Part shown: positions 12,538 to 23,646 of the stretch, one piece after another
Layout of the letters: every line of letters begins with the position of its first letter
Numbering within the stretch: the stretch's first letter is position 1
Assembly (NCBI RefSeq): GCF_901000735.1
Contig: NC_081542.1
Coordinates: forward strand, 13,761,229 to 13,825,228
Length of the DNA stretch: 64,000 nucleotides
Direction of reading: 5' to 3'
Source of the DNA: Corylus avellana
Lineage: Eukaryota; Streptophyta; Magnoliopsida; Fagales; Betulaceae
Made by a program: the position numbers and the translations under genes
Notes under the pieces: generated by a model
The model's input: the letters and a program-made list of their open reading frames with translations, nothing else
Told to the model about the DNA's origin: nothing
Databases searched by the model: none

Positions 12538-14870
12538 CCCAGTAATTTAACTTGGTTTGACATGAAAATGTCCTAATAATATATCAAAGATTAACTTTCA
12601 GGTTTTCCTTGCCTTGGTGTATTGTTGCAAAAGTTGGAGAATCCAGCCCTACGTGCATGTTTAAGAGTACAGTCTAATGAGGTATTATGTCTATTTACCT
12701 AGTTTAGAAGGGTTTCTTGAATCTGCTGGAGTAATATAAAGTTCTAAAAATGTTTTCAGAGATATCAATTGCTATGAATTCACAAACACGATATCAATTT
12801 TTATCCTTATCTGCAATGGCGGAAGGCTTGGGGGGCTTTTCCAAAATGTTCTCCAAATGTTTTTAAAAATACCCCTATAATTCTAAAATCAAATTTTTAC
12901 CCCTTTATTTAAAAAATTTTTTTTTTTGTCCCCCCACATCTAAAATCTTAGTTTCACCCCTATCTGTATGTGAACTTGGTAGCCCTATGTCTGTCAATTA
13001 GTTTAGGTTTCTCACATGTCTCCTCACAATATCTGTCTTCTGCAGGGTGTACTGGTACGGAGAGTTGAACCCACTTCTGATGCAAATAATGTGTTAAAGG
13101 AGGTGTGTTTGCCATTTGCAGCTTGCAGAACTTGATAAACTGAATTGCACTTTTACATTCTAAAACAGTCACCAAAAAGGGTCCTTGGATCATTAGTGCT
13201 TCTCAACATATATAGCATATTAGATCTTATGTTATGAATACTTTGGAAGCTGTTTTGAAATAACTATGTAAAGTCAAAAGCTACAATTAGGGGTGAGCAC
13301 GGGTCGGATCGGGTCGGATATTGAGCATTTTCAGAACCTGCCCCGCAGGTTGCGGGTACTAAAAATGAGACCCCCAACCCGGCTATAATCAACAATATCC
13401 GCTGGGTTTTGGGGTTTGCGGGGCAGAGTGGGGTGGGTGATGCGGATTTGGGCGGGTGACGCGGGTTTGGAACCCAAGACTCAGAGAGCTGCAGACGAGA
13501 CCGCTAGAGAGAGAGGAAGAGGGAGAGGGAGAGGGAGAGAGCCGCAGGAGAGAGAGAGAGAGAAGCGCCGATGAGAGTGAGGTGCAGAGGAGAAGGAAGA
13601 AGAAGAAGAAGAAGAAAAAAGAGAGGTGCAGAGAAGAAGAAAGAAGAAGCAGATTCTGGAGAGAGAGAGAAGAAGAAGAAAATGAAAAATAAGAAGATGA
13701 TGATGAGAGGTGGCGTGAAGTGAAGATATGATGGGTTATTGTGGGTATTAGGTTTTTTTTTTAGGGTTGGGTTATATTGCGGGGCGGGGCGGGTACCCGG
13801 AAAATTTTAAAAATGATACCCGCAATCCGCCCCGCCATGTGCGGATATCCTAATATTTAACCCGAATCTACTTTTTTGTGAGGGAAACCGGGTGGGTCGG
13901 GTTCTGCGGGTATTTGCTCACCCTAGCTACAATAATAGGAGAAAAGCCAATGGCAATAGATGTGTTAATAGAAGAAGCTCTTAAGTTAGCTCTGGTGTCA
14001 AAGCATAATCTTAAATGGGGCATTTTGATTTAGTTTGGTCCATCTTGGACTACAAAGCATAATCATATAAACTATGGACATCTTTACTGCATTATCCTTA
14101 TTTTTGCATATGTGATTCATAGTTGAACAATTTTTGTAATTGTTCATAGTTTTATTGACCTAATAGAACAACCTTGCCTAAGATAAAAAGAAAAGGCTAA
14201 TATGCTATATGCTTTTTCAGATTTGGGTGCTTTTTTCCATAGCATTCCAAAGAATGCTGACTACTATATATGTTAGAAACTTTAATAGTACTTGCTCTTT
14301 TCAGGGGGATGTGATTGTAAGCTTTGATGATGTTCGTGTGGGATGTGAAGGAACAGTGCCATTCCGATCCAATGAGCGTATTGCGTTTCGCTACCTCATT
14401 AGTCAAAAGTAAAGGGCCCTACGTCGAGAATTATTTAACTAAATCTAAGACTTGTTCTTTCTTTTTTTTTTCAGTCTCTTCATGCCCCTGGACATCCGTG
14501 ATGATTCTTTCCTGAAGTTTTTTTTAATGCCGTATCCATGATTATGTTGTCATCTTGAATAATGATTCTCTTGCACAGATTTGCTGGTGATGTAGCAGAG
14601 CTTGGTATAATTAGAGCAGGAAAGTTCATGAAAGTTCAAGCGGTTTTGAATCCTCGAGTGCATTTGGTATGCGATTAGAATATTGATTCGGTATTTAATG
14701 ATGGAATGCATTAGTTTCACTTGTAAGTTTCATGCCCCGATGCTAATTAGTTTGGTTCCTTGTGTCCTTACTTGAAGGTTCCCTATCATATTGATGGAGA
14801 TCAGCCTTCTTATCTAATAATTGCTGGTTTGGTGTTTACCCCACTCTCAGAACCACTGATAGAGTATGTT

Positions 14871-14902
<32 letters not shown>

Positions 14903-16221
14903 TTCAGTTCCTGGCACTCAGCAATGTATAAAACCTCTTCATAGAGCCATTTTCCTTTTTCCCGTAAACACACACACAAGTGTTATTTTTGAACATTTAT
15001 CAATTCTGATGACTAACTAATGTTCTGTTTTTTTTGGTCAGTGAGGAGTGTGAAGAGACTATAGGGGTAAGTTGTAAATTGTAAAGGACACCTTTAAGCA
15101 CAATAGTAGTCCAAATTGATATTTTATTACCAAATTGCATAATATTGGTTTGAAGTTTGATTAGTTGGTCGTTCTTGTGGTTAGTTGAAACTACTGGCAA
15201 AGGCACGTTATTCCTTGGCGAGGTTCAAAGGGGAACAGATTGTGATCTTATCACAGGTTAGCTACATGCTATGTTCTCGAACAATAGGCATGGATTATTG
15301 AGATAATGGTTGTACTCTACGAAAAATCCTGTCATACATGTATAACTTAATGCTATTTTCTTCTGTGCTTCTGTCATTAGCTCAAAGAACTGACAGAGGT
15401 TCTGTGTCATTATTATTTCTTCATTTCATTAGAGAAGAATCATATCCCATTGCATTGAACCACCGTTCTTCTAGGAAATTGATTTTTTTTTTTTTGTCCT
15501 TTTAATAATGTTTATAGCAACCTTTCGATGGGTGGCCCTTTAACCCAAGGGGAAGGGGATTTACTTAGATTTGATACTAAACCAAGGTGGACAAACCAAC
15601 AGCGAGTCCAACCTAAGTTAACCCCTACATACTGTCAGCCACTTTAATACCCCTATTGATTACATGCTCATGTTTGTAGTACAGTTTCGCTTATCTTCTT
15701 TTACATTCATAGGTCTTAGCAAGTGACGTGAACATTGGGTACGAGGATATGAGCAATCAGCAAGTAAGTTACATAGTACTTTGACATCCACTGCCACTTT
15801 CATATAAATATACTCAGACAAAAACAATTGCAGGTTCTGAAATTCAATGGAAGTCGAATAAAGAACATCCATCACCTAGCACACCTTATAGATTGTAAGT
15901 GGTAACATCCCTTGTCTGTTTCCTGTCCATTCTTTTCTTGCTCTCATTTCTTATGGTTATCTCTGACCTTGATCAGCATGCAAAGACAAGCATCTAGTTT
16001 TTGAATTTGAAGACAATTACATTGCTGTTTTGGAGAGAGAAGCAGCTACTTCTGCTTCATCCTGCATTCTCAAAGATTATGGGATCCCATCAGAAAGATC
16101 CTCTGATCTGTTGGAGCCATATGTAGATTTATGGAGAGACAACCAAGCAATAGATCAGGATTTTGGGGAGAGCCCGGTTTCAAATTTGGAAATTGGCATA
16201 GACGGACTCCTCTGGGCATAG
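5190..16221 (+). CDS. DEG2: DEG2 chloroplast Deg/HtrA-type serine protease
   Basis: ATP-independent serine endoprotease of the stromal face of thylakoids, implicated in photodamaged-protein turnover. I assign 21 exons: 5190-5420, 6199-6378, 6762-6812, 7572-7645, 7842-7905, 8318-8362, 9360-9467, 9949-10026, 10130-10196, 10423-10481, 10681-10780, 12602-12681, 13046-13102, 14305-14408, 14579-14666, 14778-14863, 15042-15066, 15185-15256, 15713-15763, 15834-15894 and 15977-16221. They join in frame to 641 residues (Arabidopsis DEG2 is about 607). Residues 1-75 look like a Ser-rich transit peptide with a 14-Ser run from a TCG repeat. The catalytic triad is His193 (NAHCV), Asp224 (DCDIALL) and Ser302 (GNSGGP). 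PDZ-like regions follow, roughly 340-440 and 465-600, and the C-terminus ends GLLWA. Every intron is GT-AG except intron 4, which is GC-AG. Exon 17 is only 25 bases. All key residues are intact and the identification is firm. Confidence 0.96.
5357..5400 (+). repeat. Coding TCG/TCA microsatellite (poly-Ser)
   Basis: A trinucleotide repeat inside DEG2 exon 1 encodes about 14 consecutive serines in the predicted transit peptide. Ser-rich transit peptides tolerate length change, so this is a likely polymorphic site that leaves the mature enzyme unchanged. Confidence 0.8.
5905..6012 (-). mobile_element. LINE 3'-end fragment in DEG2 intron 1
   Basis: On the minus strand this reads like the 3' tail shared by plant L1 elements, with a TGTATACTTT / GTGTACTTGGGTTGCAC signature before a tail in AATTACTTATC. 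A related minus-strand copy lies at 11925-12290 and a plus-strand copy at about 11590-11655. They are short, 5'-truncated LINE tails without coding capacity. Confidence 0.5.
7646..7841 (+). other. GC-AG intron (DEG2 intron 4)
   Basis: The exon ends GGAAG and the intron begins GCAAGT. The next exon starts after TTATGCAG. Only this boundary restores the conserved [11 protein letters not shown] reading. Using the nearby GT at 7650 shifts the frame to a stop within about 17 codons. The AAG|GCAAGT context matches the strong consensus typical of GC-AG introns. Confidence 0.85.
10920..11160 (-). mobile_element. Au-like tRNA-derived SINE in DEG2 intron 11
   Basis: On the minus strand it starts AGCCCAAGTGGTGGAGGCCTTGG (box A-like, with tRNA character) and continues to GGTTCAAGGTTCAACACC (box B-like, slightly expanded). 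Further on it carries a conserved body with GGTGCGGTGCACGGGACCGGGG. This organisation is typical of Au-type plant SINEs. Family assignment is from memory of their general layout. Confidence 0.5.
11590..12290. mobile_element. Two LINE 3'-tail fragments in DEG2 intron 11
   Basis: About 11590-11655 carries a plus-strand L1 tail (GTATACTTTCTGTGTACTTGG, then a CGCTTTCTAATAAG motif). About 11925-12290 carries the same kind of tail on the minus strand, with a little adjoining 3' sequence. Neither has an open frame. They are dead, 5'-truncated copies. Confidence 0.45.
13288..13924. mobile_element. 637-bp non-autonomous element with exact 9-bp target duplication, DEG2 intron 13
   Basis: AGCTACAAT occurs at 13279-13287 and again at 13925-13933. 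Between them the left end reads TAGGGGTGAGCACGGGTCGG and the reverse complement of the right end reads AGGGTGAGCA, so short inverted termini are present. The interior holds CGGGTCGG/GCGGGTA motifs in both orientations around a GA-rich simple repeat (13498-13690). A 9-bp duplication fits Mutator-like transposition, but the termini are short. It lies wholly within an intron. Confidence 0.7.
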
Positions 16222-17793
16222 TTACCATATGTTGAGTGGTAAATCTTAAATTTCTTATAGCAGCCATTCTTGGGAAGTATAGTGGCCTAATTGGTTACTA
16301 CTCCACAGCATGCGCTCTTTTTTCCTGCTGTAACATTCTTTAGGTCTTTCTTTTTCTTTTTTTAATTTATATTTTCCCGGGGGGAGAGGAATTTGTAGTG
16401 AGGGTGAAGTTTTGATTGTAACAATTTTCTACATCTATTATTTCGAATAGGTAGAGCATAGTAGGTTACAAGGTATTTTTATGGGCCCCTGAAAGCAAAT
16501 GATGTAATGGTAACTGCCCTCGACACAGCCACTTAGAGCCTATTTGAGAAAGGCACAGTAGGCACTTAAAAAGAGCTTTTTAGTACTTTAAGAAGTTCTT
16601 TGAGGCAAAAATTGTTATGTTTGGTAAAAACCTTAAAAAGCTTTTTTTTTTTTTTTTTTTTTTTTTTGTGTGGCTCTAAAAAAGTTCAAAGTTACATTTT
16701 GGTAGAAGCTTGAAAATGAGGATTTTTCTAAGAAGCTTTTTTAAGCTTTTTCTATAGACAAAAGTGATGTAACCCTATCAATAAGAAAGCATGGTTGATT
16801 ATTATCTTCAAACCTTTAAAGGTCTAGGTTACCTTTATGAAACTAGAAGCCTAGGTTCTTTTGCGAACCTATTCGATTTATCATTTCCTATGTTTTGTGT
16901 TTTGTCATGATGACCCAACAACCATTGTGATGTTTTGCTCCTTGAGCTTATTCACCTGGTGCATATGGGCAATGAATTTGACCTAACAATCCAACCCCAA
17001 CAGAAAACCACTACCATTCAAAAACCAAAATCCAACTCACCGTCTATACCCAAAACTAAGCCACCATCATCAAAAAACTCAAACACACTTGTGCCAAGGA
17101 GACTAAGAGCTTGTTTAGAATTGTATTTAAGAAATAAAGCTTTTAAATAAAATAAAAAAATAAAAAAACGTTTTTTTGACAAAAATTTCATTTTTAAACT
17201 TTTGTCAAAAGAGTGTTTTGATTATTTTTTGGCTCTTAAAAGCGCTTTCAGTTTCGTTTACTAAAAACGGGTATTTTTATTTTTTCAAATGAACTTTTTG
17301 AACATTAAATTCATTTTTCGGTCTCTAAAATACACACCCAAAAAAGGCTCCAAATCGGAAACAACTATCATAAACGATTGCAATGCCGACAGCAAAGCGA
17401 TGACTGTCGAACGTCAAGGAAGTTCATGACCAACAGGTTCTTGTCCTTCCAAATGGCAACAAGAGGGTCAAAAGAAGTGGGTCAACTTTCGTCTTCTTTT
17501 GTGGCTCAAAAAGAGAAAGAAAGAAAAAGAAATCGTGTTTTTGTTTGATCCAGATAAAAAAAGATAGCCAATTCACGGTTGGCACACAGCCACTTGGCAT
17601 GGATGGATGGATTGGATGTTGTGATTTAGGAACCCAAGCAGCTATCGAAAGAGACGAACTGCCACCCGACATCAAATACAAGAGAGGCCCAGTGACACTG
17701 CTCAAAACTGTAAGGTTGTCAGCCACAGCCGCGTCTATTTTTAAATTAATATTCCTCCCCCAACTTCATCTAATTTAATTTGCTTCTCGGGTT
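16222..17793. other. DEG2 3' flank and intergenic repeats
   Basis: DEG2 3' untranslated sequence probably occupies the first 200-250 bases. About 16545-16760 is a decayed AAGCTTTTTAA-type MITE-like repeat with an internal T-run. About 17105-17345 is another dispersed repeat, related to 27090-27362 (shared CATTTTTAA.CTTTTGTCAAA and GCGCTTTCA/ACGCTTTCA stretches). No gene is seen. Confidence 0.5.
17105..17345. repeat. Dispersed AT-rich repeat, copy 1
   Basis: Shares collinear segments with 27090-27362: TTTTGACAAAAATTTCATTTTTAA / TTTGCAAAAACTTCATTTTTAA, then CTTTTGTCAAA, then AAGCGCTTTCA / AAACGCTTTCA, then a stretch ending in ACACGCCC-like sequence. Non-coding and probably MITE-derived. Confidence 0.5.
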
Positions 17794-17955
17794 TCCAAAT
17801 CCCAGTTTCTATCGAGGTAAGTTGGCAATATCAGATCAGTAATTAATAAAATTCTTTAGAGCATAATGAGTATTATTAGCCTCATCGTCCACAAAGACAA
17901 TTCACTGAAAATAAAAAAGTTTATTTCAGAATTTTATGCGGAACATGACATTTTT

Positions 17956-20212
17956 TTACAAGAGAGACTTGATATGATCAGCTATATTTTGTGCATCAGT
18001 GCTAGCTCCATAAATCCCTTTTCTTGCAAATCCGACGCAGTATAACCCTTTCTTTCCCTTCCAATGATTAGGGTAACTTGGCTTTGGAAGCCCGTCCTCG
18101 TTCAAAAGATAATCATCTCCCTGCTCAACATAATACGACATTTAACATAAGACACAAACATGTCTCAATACAACTCAAATTTAACGCGCAAAAATGAAGT
18201 TTAACAATCTTTCTAGAAAGGAGTACAGCTATTGTAGAACATCTTTTTATGTTCTTTTTTTTTTGTTTGAGAGACAAGATTGGACAACTTAATAAGTAAT
18301 CAAAAGAAGTAGCTTTACCTTGAGCCACAAGCTCGTAGACCTCTTGAAACCGGTACAGAAAACAATTGTGTCAAATGAACGTGACTTGCCGTCCTCGAAA
18401 AGTAGCTCCTTCCCACTCATGCTTGCTATTTCTGCTGGTATCACCTGCGAATACATCATACCATGCAGGGCCAATCAACAACTCCGTTATTAAAAGAAAT
18501 AAGAACTGCTAAATTTTTGACACAGTTTATGAATCTGATACAAATTTAACACTAAATTTAAAAGTTATGATTGATGAGTCTGACTCATTTAATTAAATGA
18601 GTTTAGTTATGATTGACTCATATAATTTTATATCTATGCTTCGACACAACTCAAACTCAACATGTAACGTAATGACATACAAAATTAAAGGATTAGAGTT
18701 AAAATGTTTGATCCGTTTAATTAAATAAGTCGAGTTATGGTTAATCTATATAGTATTTTATATATGTCTCGACACGATCTGAACTCAACATACGAACAAG
18801 AATTGCCAACCCTATGGATATGCCTCATTTGCTTACGTGCTAAAGCTGCCACCATTGATTTCGTAACTTTATTTTTATTTTTATTTTTCTTAGCCATGAA
18901 GACTTGAGGGTCAACTCATCGGCTTTTATCAGTTTAGGACTTTGAAGGTCAAAAGTAGTTAAACCACTTATATATTAGCATGGAGTGTAGACTGAGATTT
19001 TCTATTAGAGAATTACTTACTTTAGACATTTATTCTGAATAGTTTAAAATGCATAATTTATTTCCTCTTTTAAAATACTCAAATTTTCTATAAAATTCAT
19101 GATAACAATTTTTTAAAAAAAAAGAAGCAAAAGAGAGATTGAAGTAAAATGCTTTTTACTCAACCACCAACATGGTCACCAAACTTAACTGTGAAGTTAT
19201 GATTAAGCTGACGATCGACCTAAATAAGTTGAAGTTAAAACTCTTTACCTGAATTTCTCCGGCCTTGATCTTTTCATAGGCTCCGACGTCGGCCACCGGA
19301 TACTTGCCGTACTTATCCTTCATATAGAAAGGACCCTCACTAGGCCTTCTTATTCCATACTTGCTCAGATCCCCATAAACCACCTTGCTCATCATCACCA
19401 TCAACGAGTCCACCGTGCCTACCTCAAATCGCTTCAATAAAACTAACCCCATGTATATCATCTCCCTTGACAGAAAATGAACCTGCATATATATATATAC
19501 ATATATAAATTTTTAGGTGCAAGTTCACTCGACCCAGATAATTCCGGTTTATAAAAAAAGAAAAGAAAAAACAGAGCAAGGATTGATATGGTATTCATAC
19601 AGGGCTTCGAACAATAATGTAAGTGTTGGCACCATGATTGACAAGGTCCAAGGCGATTTCCATTCCAGAATTCCCAGACCCAACAACCAAAACCTTCTTG
19701 CCGTTGAACTCCTTCCCAGATTTGAACTGAGTAGAATGAAGAATCTCACCGGAGAAAGTGTCCAATCCCTCAATCTCCGGCGTATAAGGATCTGTGGCTT
19801 CCCCGGTCGCCACCACCAAAAACTTCCCGCGATAATCCTCAACCTCACCGGAGCCTGCATTTCTTGCCTTCACTTGCCATGTCTTGGAGACCTCATCGTA
19901 CTCTGTGGACTCAACGGTCCTCCTGTGCAGGGGATTAATGTTGAAATGGGAGACATAGTCGTCTAAGTATTGGATGAACATGCTTTTTGGTACGTACGTC
20001 GGAAAAGACGCCGGGAATGGCATGTGGGGGAGTTCACAGAATTGCTTTCTAAGGTGGAGCTGGAGACGGTCGTAGGCATATTTCTTCCAGAGAGAAGCGA
20101 AACAATCTTCTCTCTCGAGTATTATGTATGGGATTGATAGGCGGCTGAAGCACGCCGCCGTGGCAAGCCCAGATGGGCCAGCTCCGATGATTATTGCTAC
20201 TTGTTCCTGCAT
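17956..20212 (-). CDS. YUC11: YUCCA11-like flavin monooxygenase (indole-3-pyruvate monooxygenase)
   Basis: Converts indole-3-pyruvate to indole-3-acetic acid using FAD, NADPH and O2, the rate-limiting step of auxin synthesis. Minus-strand exons are 20212-19601, 19482-19249, 18444-18319 and 18120-17956, all with GT-AG introns, joining in frame to 378 residues; YUCCA proteins are about 380-430. It has the FAD motif GAGPSG (10-15), the GSGNSG NADPH-binding motif (178-183), a VVATGE segment (133-138), a CTGF motif in exon 3 and the family C-terminus with GLYCVGF and [10 protein letters not shown]. The wording is closest to the YUC10/YUC11 clade, and closer to YUC11 in my judgement. No defects are seen. 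Intron 2 carries a MITE-like repeat that is also present in the truncated copy downstream. Confidence 0.92.
18515..18815. repeat. MITE-like repeat in YUCCA intron 2
   Basis: Related sequence occurs at about 20570-20872 and, as part of the tandem duplication, at 22405-22712. Shared features are TTTGACACA, GTTTAATTAAAT(A/G)AGT, GCTTCGACACGA and a CCAACCCTATG-type end. The CACGA-rich style is like the larger hAT-like insert at 45097-47069, so these may be related non-autonomous hAT elements. No coding capacity. Confidence 0.45.
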
Positions 20213-21029
20213 TCTACCAGAGCTCCCTTTTGTTATTGCAGAGGAGGAAACATGGATGATAAGAAGGGCTGTGGAATTGTGGTTTTCTATGCATCTGGTT
20301 TTGTTTTGTTTTTGTTTTTATTTTTTTATTTTATTTTTTTTAAATATATATTTTTGTTTCCTTGGATTGAAAGGAAAATTAAACGAATGTAGTTGTCATC
20401 ACTCGAGAGGGTACAGCAAGGATGACCCAGATTTGATTTGTAATAGCTAGGTATGTGGGGGCCAGCCAAATCTTGATTTTTATTAAATTATCTTACAAAA
20501 AAATATCTTCAAATTAATTTTAGAGTCATATTTCTCGAGTTTCATGCATATTAAAGTTTACAATAATTTTTGACACAACCATGAATCTTAACATAAACAG
20601 AAACAAGAAATTAGTGGGTTATGGTCGAAAGGTCTAATCCATTTAATTGGTTAAAATTTGACATATGTCATAATTTTATACATATGCTTCGAAACGAGAT
20701 ATTAGAGTGATAATTTTTTACGCAACTCGTCAACTTAACATGAAATTAGATGATTACGATTGAAGTGTTTAACTGTTTAATTAAATGAGTCAGGTTAAAA
20801 TTGACTTATATACTCTTATACTCATGTTTTAACACGACTTGAGCATAATATAAGAACACAAATTGTCACCCTTATTGCATACTGATTAGCCTGAGTAAAC
20901 CAACTATGATAAGTCCTTCCTTGTATTCACTTAAGTTCTTATAAAGTAATTTTTTTTTTTTTAGTACCTTCTATGTTTAAAATTTGTAATACAACTTAGT
21001 TACAATATAATGCATAGTAGAATGTGGAG
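20213..21029. other. YUCCA upstream region
   Basis: The promoter of the minus-strand YUCCA gene should lie here. About 20290-20350 is T-rich low-complexity DNA. About 20570-20872 is a copy of the repeat found in YUCCA intron 2. No other gene is seen. Confidence 0.45.
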
Positions 21030-21114
21030 CAAAGTGGGTTATATGGGTCTAAAGTTAGATATGAATAACGCATATGATAGGATGAAGTGAAATTTTTTGG
21101 AGGCTGTTATGTGG
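21030..21114 (+). mobile_element. LINE reverse-transcriptase fragment
   Basis: One frame reads GLKLDMNNAYDRMK, then a stop and NFLEAVMW, matching the catalytic block of plant L1 reverse transcriptases (KLDMSKAYDR, then W.FLE). It is broken on the right by the start of an inverted LTR fragment at 21115. Confidence 0.7.
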
Positions 21115-21673
21115 TGTTGTGCCAAATACCCACCTAAATTAATAGGCGAATAACTGGTGCGTTTTACTCGCAAGTGCACGATATCAAAACGATAGTATAT
21201 GGTGCAAGTATGAGATCATTCCCACGAAGATTGTTGATTTTGTTTAAAACTGATTTTCCAAATTAATTTGCCAAATTGTCACCAATGTTGAAAGAGATAA
21301 AGATAATGAAAAGGTTAGAGATTTGATATCCACCACTAATCAGACTAATTAAAATACAAATACGCCAATGTTTCAATCATGTTGATGTATTTAATGCTTG
21401 TCAACATAAGAGCATGGTATCTACTCCTTAAGCTATCGATTTCCCTAAGCAATGAATTATGTATGATTTCTACTCTAATTCTTTTCTTTCCTAAAGGATT
21501 TAGCATTGTATCTACTAGGTTGTTCTTTAAGGAAACATAAATTTATAGAAATCAACAAACATATGAAGCTTAGGGTATGGGATCTACTTCTAGTTTCCCA
21601 TATTGATTACCCCAAGAACTCATGATAAGATTATTTTGTTACTTTATTAAATCTAAGAATCGGTCATCCAAAT
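21115..21673 (-). mobile_element. Truncated LTR (copy C of the TGATAAGTGCC family)
   Basis: On the minus strand this matches the 3' part of the LTRs at 38480-40317 and 42608-44101, ending GTATTTGGCACAACA. Shared landmarks include the CTATTAATTTAGGT segment and the GGATGACCGA / GGTCATCCAAAT block. The 5' two-thirds of the LTR is missing. The break coincides with the start of the duplicated YUCCA segment, and TCCAAAT is common to both sides of that junction. Confidence 0.75.
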
Positions 21674-23646
21674 CCCAAGTTTCTATCAAGGTAAGTTGGC
21701 AATATCACACCAGTAATTAACAATACTAAAATACAATTCTTTAGAGCATAATGAGTATTATTAGCCTCATCGTCCACAAAGACAATTCACTGAAAATAAA
21801 AAAGATTATTTCAGAATTTTATGCGGAACATAACATTTTTTTACATGAGGGACTTGATATGATCAACTATATTTTGTGCATCAGTACTAGCTCCATAAAG
21901 CCCTTTTCTTGAAAATCCGACACAGTATAGGCCATTCTTTCCCTTCCAGTGATTAGGGTAACTTGGCTTCGGAAGCCCGTTCTCGTTCAAAAGATAGTCA
22001 TCCCCCTGTTCAAAATAATACGACATTTAACATAAGGAACAAATATGTCTCGATACAACTCATATTTAACACGCAAAGATGAGCGGAATCCGCGTTTAAC
22101 AATCTTTCTAACCAGGAGTACAGCTATTTTAGAACATCTTTTTTCTCCTTTTTTTGTTTGAGAGACAAGATTGGACAACTTAACAAGTAATCAAAAGAAG
22201 TAGCTTTACCTTGAGCCACAAGTTTGTGGACCTCTTGAAATCGGTACAGAAAACAATTGTATCAAATGAACGTGACTTGCCGTCCTCGAAAAGCAGCTCC
22301 TTCCCACTCATGCTTGCTATTTCTGCTGGTATCACCTGCGAATATACATCATGCCATGCAGGGTCAGTCAACAACTCCGTTATTAAAAGAAATAAGAACT
22401 GATAAATTTTTGACACAGTTTACGAATTTGATACAAATTTAATACAAAATTTAAAAATTATGGTTGGTGAGTCTGATCCGTTTAATTAAATAAGTTTAGT
22501 TATAATTGACCCATATAATTTTATATCTATGCTTCGACACGACCCAAACCCCAACACATGACATAATAACATGCACAATTAAAGAGTTAGGATTAAAGGG
22601 TTTCATCCGTTTAATTAAATATATCGAGTTATGGTTAACCTATATAGTATTTTATACGTGTCTTTACACAATCTAAACTGGATATACGAACACAAATTGC
22701 CAACCCTATGAATATGCATCATTTGCTTAGGTGCCAATGCTGCCACCATTGATTTCCTAACTTGTTTTTTTTTTTCTGAGCATGAAGGCTTGAAGGTCAA
22801 CCCCTTGGCATTTATCAGTTTATGGACTATGAAGGTCAAAAGTAGTTAAACTACTTATATATTTGTATGGATCGTAGACTGAGATTTTCTGTTATTAGAT
22901 TGTTCAGAATTTAGCGGTCAAAAAAATGGGCTACGAGGATTACTTACTCTAGACATTTATTTCGAATAGTTTAAAATGCATAATTTACGACTCGGGATTG
23001 GCGAGTCACCTCTTCCTCTCTTAAAATACTCAAATTTTCTATAAAATTCAGGATCCCAATATATATATTTTTTTTAAAAAAAAAAAAATGCAAAAGAGAG
23101 ATTGAAGTAAAATGCTTTTTACTCAACCACAAACATGGTCACCAAACTTAACGGTGAAGTTATGGCTAAGCTGACGATCGACCTAAATAAGTAGAAGTTA
23201 AAACTGTTACCTGAATTTCTCCGGCCTTGATCTTTTCATAGGCTCCGACGTCGGCCACCGGATACTTGCCGTACTTATCCTTCATATAGAAAGGACCCTC
23301 ACTAGGCCTTCTTATTCCGTACTTGCTCAGATCTCCATAAACCACCTTGCTCATCATCACCAGCAACGAGTCCACCGTGCCTACCTCAAATCGCTTCAAT
23401 AAAACTAACGCCATGTACATCATCTCCCTTGACATTTAGGGTCAAGTTCACCCGACCCGGATAATCCGGTTTATAAAAAAAGAGAAGAAAAAACAGAGCA
23501 AGGATTGATATGATATTCATACAGGGCTTCGAACAATAATGTAAGTGTTGGCACCATGATTGACAAGGTCCAAGGCGATTTCCATTCCAGAATTCCCAGA
23601 CCCAACAACCAAAACCTTCTTGTTGTTGAACTCTTTCCCAGATTTG
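21667..23646. repeat. Tandem duplication of 17794-19724
   Basis: A direct duplicate of about 1.9-2.0 kb covers the YUCCA 3' flank, exons 4-2 and the 3' end of exon 1. It begins at TCCAAAT, shared by the YUCCA 3' flank (17794-17800) and the adjoining LTR fragment (21667-21673). It ends at CCCAGATTTG, after which the copies differ completely. The 7-base microhomology points to replication- or repair-mediated duplication. Confidence 0.85.
21841..23646 (-). pseudogene. 5'-truncated tandem copy of the YUCCA11-like gene
   Basis: Contains recognisable exon 4 (22005-21841), exon 3 (22335-22210), most of exon 2 (to 23211) and only the last 124 bases of exon 1 (23646-23523). The FAD-binding half is absent, so no functional monooxygenase can be made. 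A deletion of about 40 bases relative to the intact gene also removes the acceptor and first codons of exon 2 near 23435-23445. The conserved CTGF motif has become CTDF in exon 3. What remains is still highly similar to the intact gene, introns included, so the copy is fairly young. Exons 3 and 4 have no frame breaks. Confidence 0.92.

Noticed and set aside
13456..13692. 78-codon open frame rich in Arg/Glu/Lys
   Set aside because: It is a GA-rich simple repeat inside a transposable element in a DEG2 intron. Such tracts stay open in several frames by composition alone.
17424..17778. Overlapping open frames of 100 codons (minus) and 77 codons (plus) between DEG2 and YUCCA
   Set aside because: No recognisable domain, no splice or promoter context, and the two frames are antisense to each other. 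Chance is the simplest reading.
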